Source of the DNA: Anthopleura xanthogrammica | Taxonomy: Eukaryota; Cnidaria; Anthozoa; Actiniaria; Actiniidae | Reading direction: 5' to 3' | Length of the DNA: 64,000 bases | Assembly: GCA_964019055.1 (NCBI GenBank) | Contig: OZ025208.1 | Location: forward strand, 13,956,097-14,020,096 | Shown: positions 1 through 12,707 of the stretch, piece after piece | Position numbering within the stretch: the stretch's first letter is position 1 | How the letters are laid out: each line of letters starts with the position of its first letter | Position numbers and translations under genes: made by a program | The notes under the pieces: model-generated | Database searches by the model: none | The model's input: only the letters and a program-made list of their open reading frames with translations | What the model was told of the DNA's origin: nothing

Positions 1-911
1 TTCTCACGTTCCAATATTAATATATCTATCAATAATATATTACAATATGTTTTTAATACCGGTAGTGTGATCTCCTTTTGGTCCAGTAACGGGGCTTAGT
101 GTTCGCATTCTTTTACGAGTCCAGTCGAAATTGTCTTCGCCTTTTGCGTTTGTCCAAAGACACGTATTGCTTTCAAAGTTACAATCACCTACACAAGATC
201 AATGATGAATACAATGGATAAGAAAAAATACAGCATTGAAAAGCCGTTAAGGTAATTCCGTAGTTTTGCATTGCGCACGCGCTACGGTGCACGATTTTAG
301 CCAACGCGAGCTCGCGCACATTGGCTATTACTACGATTTCAAGATGGCGGCAGGCTAATGTAAACGGTTCGTTAAAAATGCACAAGATACAGAAAACATC
401 CAAAATCAATCAGGAATACATCAAACGAAGATTATCAGGCATTGTTATCAAAGTTTTGTATGAATTTAGAAAGAGATCACAGCCTTTTTCGATTTTTTTG
501 TGTGTGTAAAATCTCTCCCTAGTTCCCTCTCGGTCACTACATTTCGAGGACAAAATTCGTACTTTAGCGAGCTGTAGCGCGAAAACGAACACGGTGACCT
601 ATCTTTTTTATTGCAGTGAATCAATAAGGAATAGGTTTACCTTTTGGGACCCCTGTGGTGCTTTACAATCTCATGTCAAACTAAATCCTAATTAAACAAT
701 AAAAATACATTCAATCTAGTCGAGAAAAAAAATACCCTATGGGACCCCTGTGGTGCTTTACAATCTCATGTCAAACTAAATCCTAATTTTAATTCAGTAA
801 ATATACAAATATGTTACTTTACTACTACTTCAATAGAATCACGCCTAAATATTATCCTAAATATTAACATAAAGTGGTTGTAAAATAACATATTTTTATA
901 TCTATCCTCCA
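1..911. other. Intergenic, direct repeat only
   Basis: No coding signal is seen. A segment of about 48 bp beginning GGGACCCCTGTGGTGC at about 646 recurs at about 741. The short sequence joining the copies (AATAAAAATACATTCAATC) recurs again near 1,680, so this is probably the remnant of a dispersed repeat. Confidence 0.5.
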
Positions 912-1123
912 GTGAGAAAACGCAGTTGTGTCGACTATACGGCCAGCCAAAGCTTTCAGCAAAGAAAGTTCATGTTGCGAAGGAGGTCAACACGGGAAAG
1001 ACCTTTCAGCAGATTGCTATAGAAAATCGAATAGCTCGTGCGACGGCTGAGGTTTATACCATCGGCTGCCTTGCCTATGGACGATATGTTAATCACGACT
1101 ACATCGGGGAACTATTTCTATAA
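912..1123 (+). pseudogene. Helix-turn-helix-like coding fragment
   Basis: An open frame begins right after an acceptor-like CCTCCAG and runs about 70 codons to a stop. The middle (TFQQIAIENRIARATAEVYT) looks like a helix-turn-helix of the type found at the C-terminus of RecQ/Werner-like helicases (HTH_40). No matching upstream or downstream exon was found, and there is no donor site before the stop. It may be a relic of a repeated helicase-like gene or of a transposon, or a final exon whose partners are left of the window. The family assignment is inference. Confidence 0.3.
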
Positions 1124-3909
1124 TCCAACAAAACCAAGTAAAAATAAATAAAGATATAAATATATAATACTCGAGTCGAGCCGAGTCCACGTTTCCATGA
1201 TGCCACACGTCATGACTTAAACAGCTACAATTCGTAGAAACCAATGGCATTTCGCCTTTAATCTCTTCCCATACACACTGGCGCAAGTTATCCAACAATT
1301 TTACAGCAAAAGAAATGCTCAGAAAACAACAAATGGAGCCATTATTTGAAACTATATATATGAACTTAGAGTCAGGATCAGTTTTTTACCAATGGCGACT
1401 TACAAGTGTGGAGGCGTGAGAATGTTGCGAACAGATTCCGACGGTTCCCCACATACGATTGGACAGAATATTTCACAGACAATAGCTCCGATGTAGCCTG
1501 CGGAAATGATATGATCCTTCGGGATTTTTTCGGGTTTTTTTCGTGTAAATTTCGATGAATACGTTTTTCAGCCAATCAGAGAGCGTAAAATTAATTATTT
1601 AAGCCAATTATAGCCATCCTCACTGCACATGCGTTGCCGTTGAGTGCTATCGTTCTTAACAGGATCGTTACTTAAACAATAAAAATACATTCAATCTAGT
1701 CAAAAATAACACAACTGAAACTGAAAATATTCAAAAACATTAAAAATACGTATCCCTAAAAAAATGAAGAAAAAAAAGCTTTAAAAATGTTCACTGATCT
1801 TGACTTTTGAAATTTCAAAACGTAGCGGATACTGCAGCTTTCTAAAAACTTCGCTTTCCCAAGCATCTGATTACGCATTTGCAGACTTCTATATGTTTGC
1901 ATGACATACATAGATAAATAATAAATGAATAAAATTAATTTGTATAGAGCTTGAAAATTATAATAAATATTTAAAAGCTCTTTACAACTACATCAGTAAT
2001 TGGACATAAATCAACAAAATTACTCATCCTTAAAGAATGTGTCTTCATAACTGAGCTTTAAGATAATGTTCGTACAATATCTGATTTAGTCAGTGCCAGC
2101 GAGTTTCATAGTTTCGGTCCATGCAAAAGCTCTGTAAAGGCTTTGACAAATACGAATTGTTACTGTCAAAATAAATCTCATAACTTTTCGAATTAAATGT
2201 TCAGCACTAACGATATTAGTTTACATACGATGATCCGTAAACACTGTAAAAACAGGGCATAAATGTCAGAAAAGAGACCACAATACAAGTATTATAAGAA
2301 AATTAATAATGTGAAAAAAAAGTTGTTAGTAAAAGTTATTGCATGGAGATATAGGCGAAGCAGTGTTAAACAAGGAAATTTAACGGTACTCACCCACGCT
2401 TTGAGTGTTATTGGTAACAAAACGACCACATAGGAGAACCAATCCAAGAAAAAATGTCTGTAGGATCATTCTGAAACTGAGGATTATAAAACACGCTATA
2501 AGTTAGTTGCTGCTGATGATGGTGATGATGTTCATGACAGTGGTGGCCGTATGCATGGCGATGTGAGGAATATGAATATTGAATGTAGTGCATGATATAT
2601 ATTGTGTGCGTGAGTGAAAAGAGTCTCCAATTAGTTCGAAAGCGCTAGATCGATTAGAAACTTACAGATATTTAATTTCAGTTTTAAGGGGTGGCTGGCT
2701 ACTATTTTAAAAATTATTTATGAAAACATTTTTAATCACATTTTTTCAAATTTTTAAATTAAAATGTTGATTTCAAATCTGGGAATGAAAAAGGGGTATC
2801 CCGAGGTAATTTTCGAGATATTCACGATTAAACACAAGCGTAACAATAATTTTTGAAGAAAAATAATTGAAAATCAACTCTCTACTAAAATATTTATAAC
2901 TTCACCGGTAATGAAGCTTTTGGCGTTAGTTTTTCAAGAAACCAACGGTAAATACACCGTTTTACAAATAATAAGTGAATAAGTGAAACGATTTGGAAAA
3001 TATTGAGAAATATAGGCAAAATATTTTTTTTATTCGTTTTCATCAAAAAATGTACACTTTCTATAAGTAAAACCCATGTCATTTTTTTCAAACTTTGTCA
3101 AAAGTTTCTTTTTAATGTACTCTTTTGGAAATCGGCAAAAAATATATATAGTCACGTTCAAAATTTGAGGGTTTTACCCTGTTGAAGTTCAAAACGTGTA
3201 TGGTTCTTCAATAATAAAAGTTTGAAGGTTATTCGTGCGCGTGCACATAGTGGCGTCAGAATGCCTGTTTCATGGAGTCATTGTGATTGCGTAGTAGCGT
3301 GCGCAGCAGCTTCATCAGTTATATAGTAGGCAGCCACCTTAATTCATAAACGTTAAGAAAAAAGGTTACGTTTAAAAAAGTTCCGACAGTTCACTAATTA
3401 GCTGTATTCCACGACTGCTGCATGTATTGAAGTTCGAAAATAAACAGCCAATATCGCTACAAGAACAGAATCTCCGGAAATGACAAAAGTTTGTTGCAAA
3501 TACCAATTAGTTCAAAGGAAACATAACAATCTGATCCGTAAAAAGCGACGTACTTCTTTATAACATGGAAAATCAACACCGAACTAGAAGAGTTGTATCG
3601 GTACCTCTGACATTCAAAAATGTGGATGATATTCATAATTCTATTTTTTCAGGCTATATTAATAATGGATTTGCTGCTCATTTCCATAATGATTGTTAAG
3701 ACGATGAACAATATTCGGAAGTCTGTTTTCCGCGCTAATGGACTTTTTTTCAAATTTTATTTTCCTCTTCTCTTTGTATTTCTTATTTTGCTTTATATAG
3801 CAAACAAGACTGAATATATAAACTTCCACAATAGATCGCTTGGATCCAATTAATGTCTTGACGTTTGCCTCTCTTCAAATCCTGATACAGTCAAGGTCCG
3901 ACATAAAGG
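1124..3909. other. Intergenic AT-rich sequence
   Basis: No supported gene. Open frames here are short and low in complexity. A hydrophobic 77-codon frame at 3,620-3,853 has neither splice context nor a recognisable family and is treated as chance. Confidence 0.5.
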
Positions 3910-4094
3910 CGATGTTACAGGAGACGAATTGCAACGACGATTTTTCGTGTAACGCTGCAAAAAAGGCTTCATTTTGTGAAGCGAGATTTTGACTTCAGAT
4001 CAAAAACTTGCAACGAGGTTGCCGAAGTCGAAATTACGTTAAAAATCGTTCTGGAAGTGGAGATCGTCGTGGCAAATCGTCTCGTGTAACATCG
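3910..4094. mobile_element. Foldback MITE-like element
   Basis: The left end begins CGATGTTACAGGAGACGA and the right end is its imperfect inverse, ending TCGTCTCGTGTAACATCG. No coding capacity. It fits a non-autonomous terminal-inverted-repeat transposon; the superfamily is not determined. Confidence 0.55.
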
Positions 4095-4228
4095 ACTTAA
4101 ATGGCCAAAAGTTTTTTTAGTTTTCTCTTTTAAGCGCGGATGACCAAAAAAAAACCGTTATTCGAACACAAGTTATAAAGAGCTTAAATGTTCTAATTAA
4201 TATAAAGTGCAATCGGACTAGTATTTCT

Positions 4229-4466
4229 AAAGACCGATTTACACGGACGGGTACAACTTTTGCTTACAACTGTCGCATGCAATCTGCTTACGCCATGCTT
4301 ACAATACGAATTGCTTCGTGTAAATCAACCCTACAACTTGCTCACAACTGTTGGGTACGAGAAGAAGAAAAGTTGTAGCAAGTTCAGTAGGGTTGATTTA
4401 CAAGACGCAATTCGTGTTGTATGAGGCAGTTGTAAGCAAAAGTTGCAAGGCGTGTAAATTTGCCTT
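4229..4466. mobile_element. Foldback MITE-like element
   Basis: The ends are inverted copies: ACAACTTTTGCTTACAACTG near 4,251 is matched by CAGTTGTAAGCAAAAGTTG near 4,427. The outer ends (AAAGACCGATTTACACG and CGTGTAAATTTGCCTT) also pair imperfectly. A second inner inverted pair (GTAAATCAACCCTAC and GTAGGGTTGATTTAC) makes a nested hairpin. Non-coding. Confidence 0.6.
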
Positions 4467-5489
4467 AGAAATCTATGTCAGCAAATAATTATGTGCGACG
4501 ATCGTGAGGAAACTGATGTCTTACCGTACTAAGCAATCAATAAAAATGTTCGAATTAATACATAGTTATTAATTACACACATATTCGAACAAACGCCGAC
4601 CAAAATAAATTTACAAAAGTAAAGATTTAAACTGGAGTCTTGATTGATTTAGTGACGGCTATTTTTCACTTGAGGTGGAATCGGAGTCAGAGCTGGAAGC
4701 ACAATTCAAGTTCTTGCATAAGCACAAGCCACGAAAAAAGGAAACGGCTTCCGCAGATCTTTCCGATTTCGACTCCGACGTGCTTCTGATTTTCGGATTA
4801 AGTCTCCATTTTCAGGTTTTCACTTCATCATAAGATGCTTCCGACTCCAACTTCGATTTCGTCGCTAGTGAAACTGCATGAAACAGCGCTGAGAATACTA
4901 CAGCAAATCCTTGATTTTACGGAAGCCTAAAATACCAGTCTCTCCAAATAATTTCTCTCCAAAGCTGATATTTAGGCTTTTAAGATAAAGAAAAGAAAAA
5001 TCCATATTTTTTCAAGGTTTTTGCAAATTTGGTGTATGAAAAGTTTGTTTTTCACAATTGAAAAATACAAAGCTATTTACAAATAGAATACATCATACAG
5101 ACTTTGTAATCTTACTTTTGCTCTTGTGTTGAAGAAAACTTGATCTTTACACTCGGTCGGGACCGATGCAGGTTGGTTGTCGGTCTTGCAAGCCTCTGTA
5201 AAAACAACTGCGAAAACGGTTGACAAAAACCTTATAACTTGTTTCTAATTTTAATAATAAAGCAGTTTAAAGAATATATTAAGACTGGCATAAGATTAAG
5301 TCATTTTAAAAACATAACACCTGCATGCACTTAAAACATAGCATGACCAAACTAAAATACGGTATACGATACAAATTAATACAGAAATACTGAGAAAGGC
5401 CGTTACGAGGGGATAAAAAGGTTTTAAAGACTACTTCCCTGGCGCTACGCACAACTTTTTGAACAGTGGAAAATACCTCCTCGCTCCAT

Positions 5490-5628
5490 GTGAGGGAATC
5501 CGGAATGATACGGGATTCCAAGGGATGGATTCCAGATTCCAAGGGTTGCATGATTCCGGATGCCATGGGGCCGGATTCCGGATTCCAAAGTTAATTTTTT
5601 CTTGGACTCCGGATTCCCTTACACGAGG
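5490..5628. repeat. Degenerate GGATTCC short repeat
   Basis: Many imperfect copies of ATTCCGGATTCC / ATTCCAAGGG follow one another. Open frames crossing the stretch on both strands are products of the repetition. Confidence 0.6.
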
Positions 5629-6317
5629 CAATCATTTTATTTTATTTGTCTCACTAAAAAAGACCTGAAAGTCATTCTCTCATATGAAGTTTACTTTTGC
5701 GCCTTTTTAAATTTAATTCAAATGCCTTCTCAAATTAGCCCTCACCGCGGCTAATAAGCCACTTCACTACTGAAGCGAAAAAGCGCCGAAAAGTTTTTCT
5801 AGTTTATGATGAGTAATTAGCCACACATTGCGTTCAGTCAAGAATACTCTTCAACGGTCATCATGCTCACAGTAACCTACATACACGTTGATTTCATCCT
5901 CCTCTTAGAGTTTCAAGGATGTATCTCGCGTTTTTTCGAATTTATTAATAACGAGCGAGCTAAATAGAAGAACAAATTATAATAATGATGACGATAATAA
6001 TTTTGTATAACAATAACCTAATATAATAATAGTAGTAGTAACACCTCCGAAGTGAGTGAAACAAGCAAAGCCAAGATGGCTGATAGATCGCCTGAGGCAA
6101 CAACAATGTCAGCGCTATATGTCGAGGAACCAGGACAGATAGCGAACAATGGGCTTCTGGAATAAGAATCAAGAAACATCAATACGACCCATCAGAAGAA
6201 GAGCAGTAAGCGACGAAAGTGGACATCTGAAGAGAATAGAGACAATATGATGTGCGTCTATACTTAATTAGGTGAGAACTTGAAAAAGTCAGCACGTTAA
6301 CTTTGCAAAAATTATTA

Positions 6318-6502
6318 CTTCTATTTTCATAAACATGCGAACTCGGTAGCTGCGAGCTGCACGCTGAAATTTGGTTTATCGCTTCCATCAATCAAAAATA
6401 ATCAGTCGGTACCTTTTATATTTATGATTGGCGGCAGTGAAAAAAACAAATTCCAGCGAGCAACTCGCAATTACAGAGTTCGCATATTTATGAAAATTGC
6501 AG
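6318..6502. mobile_element. MITE, family also at 56,726
   Basis: Terminal inverted repeats of roughly 40 bp carry the shared core CATAAACATGCGAACTC on the left and its imperfect inverse on the right. TA flanks both ends, consistent with a TA target duplication as in Tc1/mariner-type elements. A second copy lies at 56,726-56,914. Confidence 0.65.
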
Positions 6503-6505
6503 TAA

Positions 6506-6622
6506 GGGACGGACCATTAGATAGTTGATGGGGTGGGGGGGGGGGGGGGGTAGCGTAAATCCCCCAAAAAAATTCCTGCAACCCCCCCCCCCCCCTCCAT
6601 CAATTATCTAATGGTCCGTCCC
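6506..6622. mobile_element. MITE with TAA target site, poly-G/poly-C core
   Basis: Terminal inverted repeats begin GGGACGGACCATTAGATA. The 3-bp flank TAA is present on both sides, as expected for PIF/Harbinger-type insertions. The interior holds a run of about 18 G and an opposing run of about 15 C. It abuts the preceding MITE with only the target site between them. Confidence 0.65.
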
Positions 6623-6725
6623 TAATACTAATATACTAAGACGCTTCCTCCAGCTCTCAGGATCCGGCTACGAACCCGAGCTGTTGAGAGAAATTGTAGA
6701 ACTGACCAGCAGATATACACCTGGA

Positions 6726-6858
6726 GCCGGTTGTACGAAGCCTGAATAGCACTATCCACCGGATAAATCCTTATCTAGCGGATAAAACCTTTACGAATTC
6801 TATACACTAGATAAGTCTTATCCGGTGGATAGCTTTATCCAGGCTTCGTACAACCGGC
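6726..6858. mobile_element. Foldback MITE
   Basis: Inverted termini GCCGGTTGTACGAAGCCTG / CAGGCTTCGTACAACCGGC, with inner pairing stretches containing ATCCACCGGATAA. Non-coding and close to palindromic over its whole length. Confidence 0.65.
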
Positions 6859-7635
6859 CCCTGTATTTAATCATCTTCATGCATCTTGCTGAGAAATAAA
6901 GGAATAATAATAATAATTACAGTTAGTTTCAGTTGCTGTACGATTGTTTTGGAGTCTGAATACTGCTTCCAGATATTCAAGAGTACATTGTTTACTGCAA
7001 TGAAGCCAAAGACTAGAGCGAAACTGTTCGTGTACAAAACCAAGTTCAACTCCTCTATTAAACGGACTCTTAACAACATAACAATAGACCTATATCACGC
7101 TAGCGTGGCATTATATTACTTGTTTTCTCGGAAAAAGAAGTTTACTATCAAATTTGTCACATCGATATTAGGAAAATTGCAAAGTTTCGTAAAGATTGCC
7201 CTTAAATTGACGAAGTTATAAATTTTTGAAGCTAAGAATTTGTGTGGAATTTTTGCAAAGAAATGTATGCGGTGTCTAGACTGAGTATTAAACGAGGCTT
7301 GCCGGGCATGCGATGCCTGGCAACATATATCTCTTTGCTAAAATGCTGTTAAGCTAGCGTGATATCTTCCTCGCGCTATGCTAACTAAGGTCTTTTCCTA
7401 GGTTTTATTAAGTTTTAATAATAATAATGAAGGTGCGATATTAAGACTTATGAGTCTTAAACTATTTAATATGAAACCAGAAATAATTCCAGAAAATGTA
7501 CAGAACTTCCTCTCGCCTAATGGTTAAGTCCTTGAATGATACTAAGAAAGTTGTTGTCATTAAAAAATTATATCTAGCTAAAGTTTCAATATGAAACTAA
7601 GAATTCACTACATAGAAACAAGCTTACTTATGGTT

Positions 7636-8056
7636 ATCGCAAATATAATGAGAATTTTTTTAAATTCTAAAATCTTACAAATAAATATTTGAGTTTTCGA
7701 ATTCATAAGGACGCTCGATATACGAATTTTTTGCATTTTGCATTTTCAATTTGTGAACCAAAGTTATGGAATCAGCTACCATATGACATAAAGAATAGTA
7801 GTAGCCTGAATACTTTTAAAAGCAATCTTAAAACTTTTCTTTTTAAACAAGCATATGGTTAAATAATACTAGTTTTACTCTTGTAGATATTTTGAGATTC
7901 ACATATATATTTCTTTTTAGATATACTCAATTTTTTAGATATGCCATGACCAACATTTTGTTTTATATATTATATTTATTCACCTTTTGTAAAGCGCCTT
8001 AGAATTTTAGATTTGCGCGCTATATAAATAAAGTTATTATTTCTATTTTTATTATT
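7636..8056 (+). mobile_element. 3' end of a LINE (reverse-transcriptase C-terminus)
   Basis: The frame ending at the TAA near 7,862 reads ...KLWNQLPYDIKNSSSLNTF and closes with FKQAYG. This is the usual C-terminal segment of CR1/L2/RTE-like LINE ORF2 proteins. About 130 bp further on come GCGCGCTATATAAATAAAG and a short (TTA)-type tail, typical of a LINE 3' end. The 5' part is missing, so this is a dead 5'-truncated insertion. Confidence 0.7.
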
Positions 8057-8206
8057 ATTATACGAAGCAAAAGGAATCTCAAGCTTTGTTCAAACTTAAG
8101 CATAGCGCAAATTTAATAGCTTAACCTAAATAATTGTCGTGATGCGAAACCTCATTTCAAATTGCCTTGCTAGCTAGTTTGTGACTTTCTTGAAGCCCTT
8201 AACGAG

Positions 8207-8208
<2 letters not shown>

Positions 8209-8279
<71 letters not shown>
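8209..8279. repeat. (AT)n microsatellite
   Basis: About 70 bp of uninterrupted AT dinucleotides. Confidence 0.95.
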
Positions 8280-8280
<1 letters not shown>

Positions 8281-9080
8281 CAAAGAAGAATTAGCAGTTA
8301 TTTTAACCTTTAAATCCCCTTATTATTCTAACTGATATTCACTAGTTTTCCCAGCAATTAGCAATTAGAGATACATCCAAAACTAAACAGAAACGGTCAA
8401 AGCAGTTCAAAACATGAATTTTCTTTGTAGTTTATGACTTACTTTAACTTAAGAAGTCTCTTGGATTATGGACATGAAGTTCATTCTCGTAGTCTTGCTT
8501 TTAACAATGTATCTGGCAAAGTATTGAAAATCATTGTCAGTTCGATATGTCGCGGACTCGCTTGTTCGACAAGATTTTGTGGCAAGTTTGGAGCAACAGC
8601 GATACAAACAAACCGCTTATAGTTTTGGCGTATCACTGCCAGTCGAATTAAAAAAACTGTGAAAGTAGTAGCCTTGCCGTTTTTCTGCTTTGTCGCTTGC
8701 TTCCTATTGAATACTTTTCAGTGCAGACCGTTGCCTCTGATACATGCAAAACTTCGCGGTGACAAAACGTCTGTCGCGCCAAACTCAACTGAGAAGGGTA
8801 GTATTTAGGGCGTGATCTATCGCACGACAATCGACTTATCAATCCACTGCATGTAATTCAAAGTACTGGATCAAGATGTGCTTGACGCACAGGGAACCCG
8901 GCTTCAACACGTAGGCTTTAAAATATGTATGACATTATTAATTTATTGACGGGTTCCCTGTGTCTTTACCTCAATGAACAAGAGCGTACAAATGTTGCGG
9001 GTTTCCTGTGGTGTAAAATGAGACCTCAACGGCCGTAATCATTCACTAAGCGGATAAACTTCAACAACAATAAACATTTT

Positions 9081-9205
9081 GTAACCGGATAGCGGATTAA
9101 GACTATTCAAAATAGTGTAACGCACTCGTTAAGTAACAGTCAACTTGACTCATGTGTTACTAACGGAATGCGTTACACTATTATGTTAATCCGCTATCCG
9201 GTTAC
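9081..9205. mobile_element. Foldback MITE
   Basis: Inverted termini GTAACCGGATAGCGGATTA / TAATCCGCTATCCGGTTAC, with further internal pairing (AATAGTGTAACGCA with its inverse). Non-coding. Confidence 0.65.
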
Positions 9206-9644
9206 TGAAGGATTACGGGCGTAATTCTAAATTGGGCGAAATGTTTTCCCATTTCAGACCACGTGCATTCCCTAGAGTATCACTTCTTAGTTTAACGGTT
9301 GCACATGCATGAAACGACACATGAATAAGGACACAACTTAAACAAAGAATCCTATTCTCCAGAGAATGACACGTGGTTTAAAATGTGTGAAACAATACGA
9401 CCAAAGTAAAAAAGTTCTATTTTGCAGTAATTAATTTTAATTTTATCGCAATTTAAATTTTTGAATTTATATTTCAATACTAGTCAAAGAATCAATGAAA
9501 TACAATCATGTTAGTGTACTTTTGAAACTACATTTTAGGAGTTAGTGGTTTATATCTTCGTTGGTTAAGTATTTTCAATATTTTAGAATATATTTATAAT
9601 GTGTGTTATATTTATAAAATAGCACACAACTTCGAAATTACTTT

Positions 9645-9735
9645 CGAGCGTTACATATGGCGTTCAGGTAGCGCATTCGCCTAACTTTTGGTAGCTCAGG
9701 TTCGATTCCTTCACTCGCAATCACGTGAACATATT
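9645..9735 (+). repeat. Possible tRNA-derived SINE head
   Basis: GGTTCGATTCC at about 9,706 matches the RNA polymerase III B box, and an A-box-like stretch (TGGCGTTCAGGTAGCGC) lies about 50 bp upstream. The acceptor stem does not close well, so a functional tRNA is unlikely. Confidence 0.35.
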
Positions 9736-9949
9736 GTTTTTTGGGCTTGATTCGTAAAAAATAAATGAATTTATATATTTGCCTAGTCGTTCTAGCGCTT
9801 TCGCTCTAATTTGGGACACTTTTTACTCACACGCACTACCACTCACTACATTCAATGTTCTATGCACACAACGCTCAGCCATTTTTTTCTTTTCTCCGAG
9901 GCTCCAAGTTTTTATTCCCTCCACAAAACTTAACACGTTATTGAGATTT

Positions 9950-10306
9950 CAATTCGATCTGAGAACTAAGCAGTGCCTGACTTAGATCAGCCAAGAGGTT
10001 GTTTCAGGGTTCGATCTGTGAGTTAGCCATGCCCCGACTTAGATCAGCCCAGAGGTTGTTTCAGAGTTCGATCTGTGAGTTAGCCGTGCCCTGACTTAGA
10101 TCAGCCCAGAGGTTGTTTCAGGGTTCGATCTGTGAGTTAGCCATGCCCTGACTTAGATCAGCCCAGAGGTTGTTTCAGGGTTTCGATCTGTGAGTTAGCC
10201 ATGCCCTGACTTAGATCAGCCCAGAGGTTGTTTCAGGGTTTGATCTGTGAGTTAGCCATGCCCTGACTTAGATCAGCCCAGAGGTTGTTTCAGGGTTCGA
10301 TCTGTG
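9950..10306 (+). repeat. 57-bp minisatellite array
   Basis: About six units of 57-58 bp, each containing GATCTGTGAGTTAGCCATGC and TTAGATCAGCCCAGAGG, differing by a few bases. The same unit forms an inverted-orientation array at about 21,985-22,310 and a single decayed copy at 29,925-29,995. No conserved frame is visible. Confidence 0.9.
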
Positions 10307-10746
10307 TACGGATTGCTGTACGGATTCTCAGTAGTCTAAGAAGATAAACTGATATGAAAACATGATGCAAGTAACTGGGAACTGAAATAAATGAAAACGG
10401 AATAGCAAGACATCGACGAACTTGAATGAACACGAAGGTAAAAATAATTTTGTGTTACCTCACCAATTATAACTATGGACATGCTTGGAAGGCTAAAAGC
10501 CGAAAAAAAGCAAGCACGCACGATATGGCCGCTCTAAAAAGGTGAAATCGATTGGCTAGCTAGTCACCTCCGCTATGACATGAACAAACTTTTGAAAAAA
10601 CGTGTTTGGTACCAAAGAGTGAACGCATAAAAGGAACAATGCTGGATATTCGCCGAAATGGCGATGGATATGGTTCTATCACACATAGAGAAAAAAAGAC
10701 GTGGTTCATATGAGAAGGATGCAAACAAGCATTAGGATATGGAGGT

Positions 10747-11048
10747 TCAGCACTTTCTGCAGGATTTTCTACAGTGCTGGTTCATGAAGCTCTGATTTTT
10801 GGTACATTCCCCATCCTTGGCCCACTGCTTGCAGCTGGGATGCTTATCCGTGCAACCTATAGAAAGAAAAAATTGTCAGTTTCTTTCTTTCTTTATTCGT
10901 TTCTTTTTCTTCTTTCTTTCTTTCCTGTCTTCCTACCCTTCTTCCTTTCTTTCCCTCCCTCCATCTTTTCGTTTTCTTTGTACCTCAGGTTTTTTTTAGT
11001 TTTCCATATTTCAGTTTTCCATATTTCAGTTTTCCATATTTCAGTTTT

Positions 11049-11092
<44 letters not shown>

Positions 11093-12642
11093 TTCCTCTC
11101 CCGGTTTTCTTTCTTTCTTTTAAGTTGTCGTATTTACCTCCTCTCGCTCAACCCAACTGACCCGTCACATCAAGAATATCCCCAAAAGAGAGAGAGACAC
11201 CTCAGATAAAGGCTATGACACAGTTTGATATGCTACAAATCTCTTACTCACATGCGGAGCAGCTTCTCCAACAAATTTTATTCATGAAGCCAGGGTTTCT
11301 TAAACACTCTCCTTTGTTGGCCCAAGCCTCACATTCTTGGCGATGATCGACGCAAGGGGCTTAAGACAAAATCAAACAATGTTATGTCAGCTTTAACCAA
11401 CATGAAACAATGTTTCCAAAACATCAAGATACTATTATCGAGCTTAAAGTTCAAGTGGTTTTCTTAAGCTTTACTTCTCGACCTGAATTTTATTCAGATT
11501 GATGATTACAAGTCCAATACGACATTAAAAAAATAGAAAATAGAAGAAAGAAAGAGAAGAAAGGAATGAAGGAAGGAAGGAAGAAGAAAAAGAAAAGAAA
11601 AGAAAAAAAAAAGGAAGAGAAGGAAGGATGGAAGGAAGGAAGGAAGGAAGGAATAGATGCACAGAAAATATTTTTAAATGAATTCACCCGTCCTCCCAAC
11701 TGGACGTCTTTCATACATTCACCAGAATTGAGCCGCATATATAATATCTAATGCTGTCTAGCAAACCAGACAAAGGAATATCAAGTCTTAACATACCACA
11801 GCCAGAGCAACTTCTCCAGCAAAGCATTGACATTGCTCCAGGATGTTTTTGACACATGCCACGTTTGGCAAGCTCAACACACACGGGAAGGTGGTTCTCA
11901 CATTTTCCTGTAAAAAAAAAGTGCAAAACTATTAACTACAGCAGCTAAAGGCTTTACTAAGCCGTTGAGTGCGTGTATGTACATAGCACTCTTGTTAAGA
12001 AGTGCGGTAATACGAGCAACAAAATCGTGTTACTTGTCGCGTAACATTGTTGCGTTGCAAGTTTCAGGGAGAATCTTCTCTCTTTTGTATCATCTTTATT
12101 ATCTGATCTTTCTTTCTTCTCTAATAATCTATGCATTTTTTTTTATTGTACAAAGGGCTAGTAATCATCATTTTAATTCGTTGTGTTCAATGAAGGGTTT
12201 GACTTAGGAAAGAAAACTCACCACAGCCCGAACAGCTTTTCCAGCACTCTCTCATCATGAATGTTGGATTCTTGTGACATTCGCCCATTTTTGCCCACAA
12301 CAAACACTTTTGTGGATGTTTGTTTATACAGGGTGCTGTGAAGAAAATGAGTGACACAATGTGTAAAGTGACTTGCTTGGGTGTCGAGAAACAATACTTT
12401 TCTCTCCAGCAAATGACTAATTACACCGTTAAGATCAGCGCTGTCATGACCATCGCCATCACTATCATCACAATCATATCATCACCAACATCATCACTCC
12501 TATCACCATTACCACCATCATTATCAACATCATGAACAAGTGATCATTAGCATTGTAAGCATCATTACCATTACCATCAATATTGTCATGCATCATCAGC
12601 ATCATGAATAACACCTCCACCAATGATAACAACAACAACAAT

Positions 12643-12707
<65 letters not shown>

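Noticed and set aside
6886..7221. A 111-codon plus-strand frame.
   Set aside because: No ATG at its start, AT-driven composition, no motif and no splice context.
9231..9400. A MITE related to the one at 53,655.
   Set aside because: Only the inner arm (CCCATTTCAGACCACGTG) is shared; no matching right end with a target duplication could be defined.
9645..9735. A functional tRNA gene.
   Set aside because: Promoter-like boxes are present, but the acceptor and anticodon arms do not fold convincingly; treated as a SINE-like remnant.
9950..10306. A CRISPR-like array.
   Set aside because: The units are contiguous with no unique spacers, and the genome is eukaryotic; it is a minisatellite.
10774..11160. 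A 128-codon Ser/Phe-rich plus-strand frame.
   Set aside because: Its right part is a CTTT microsatellite and its left part is antisense to the last ShK exon.
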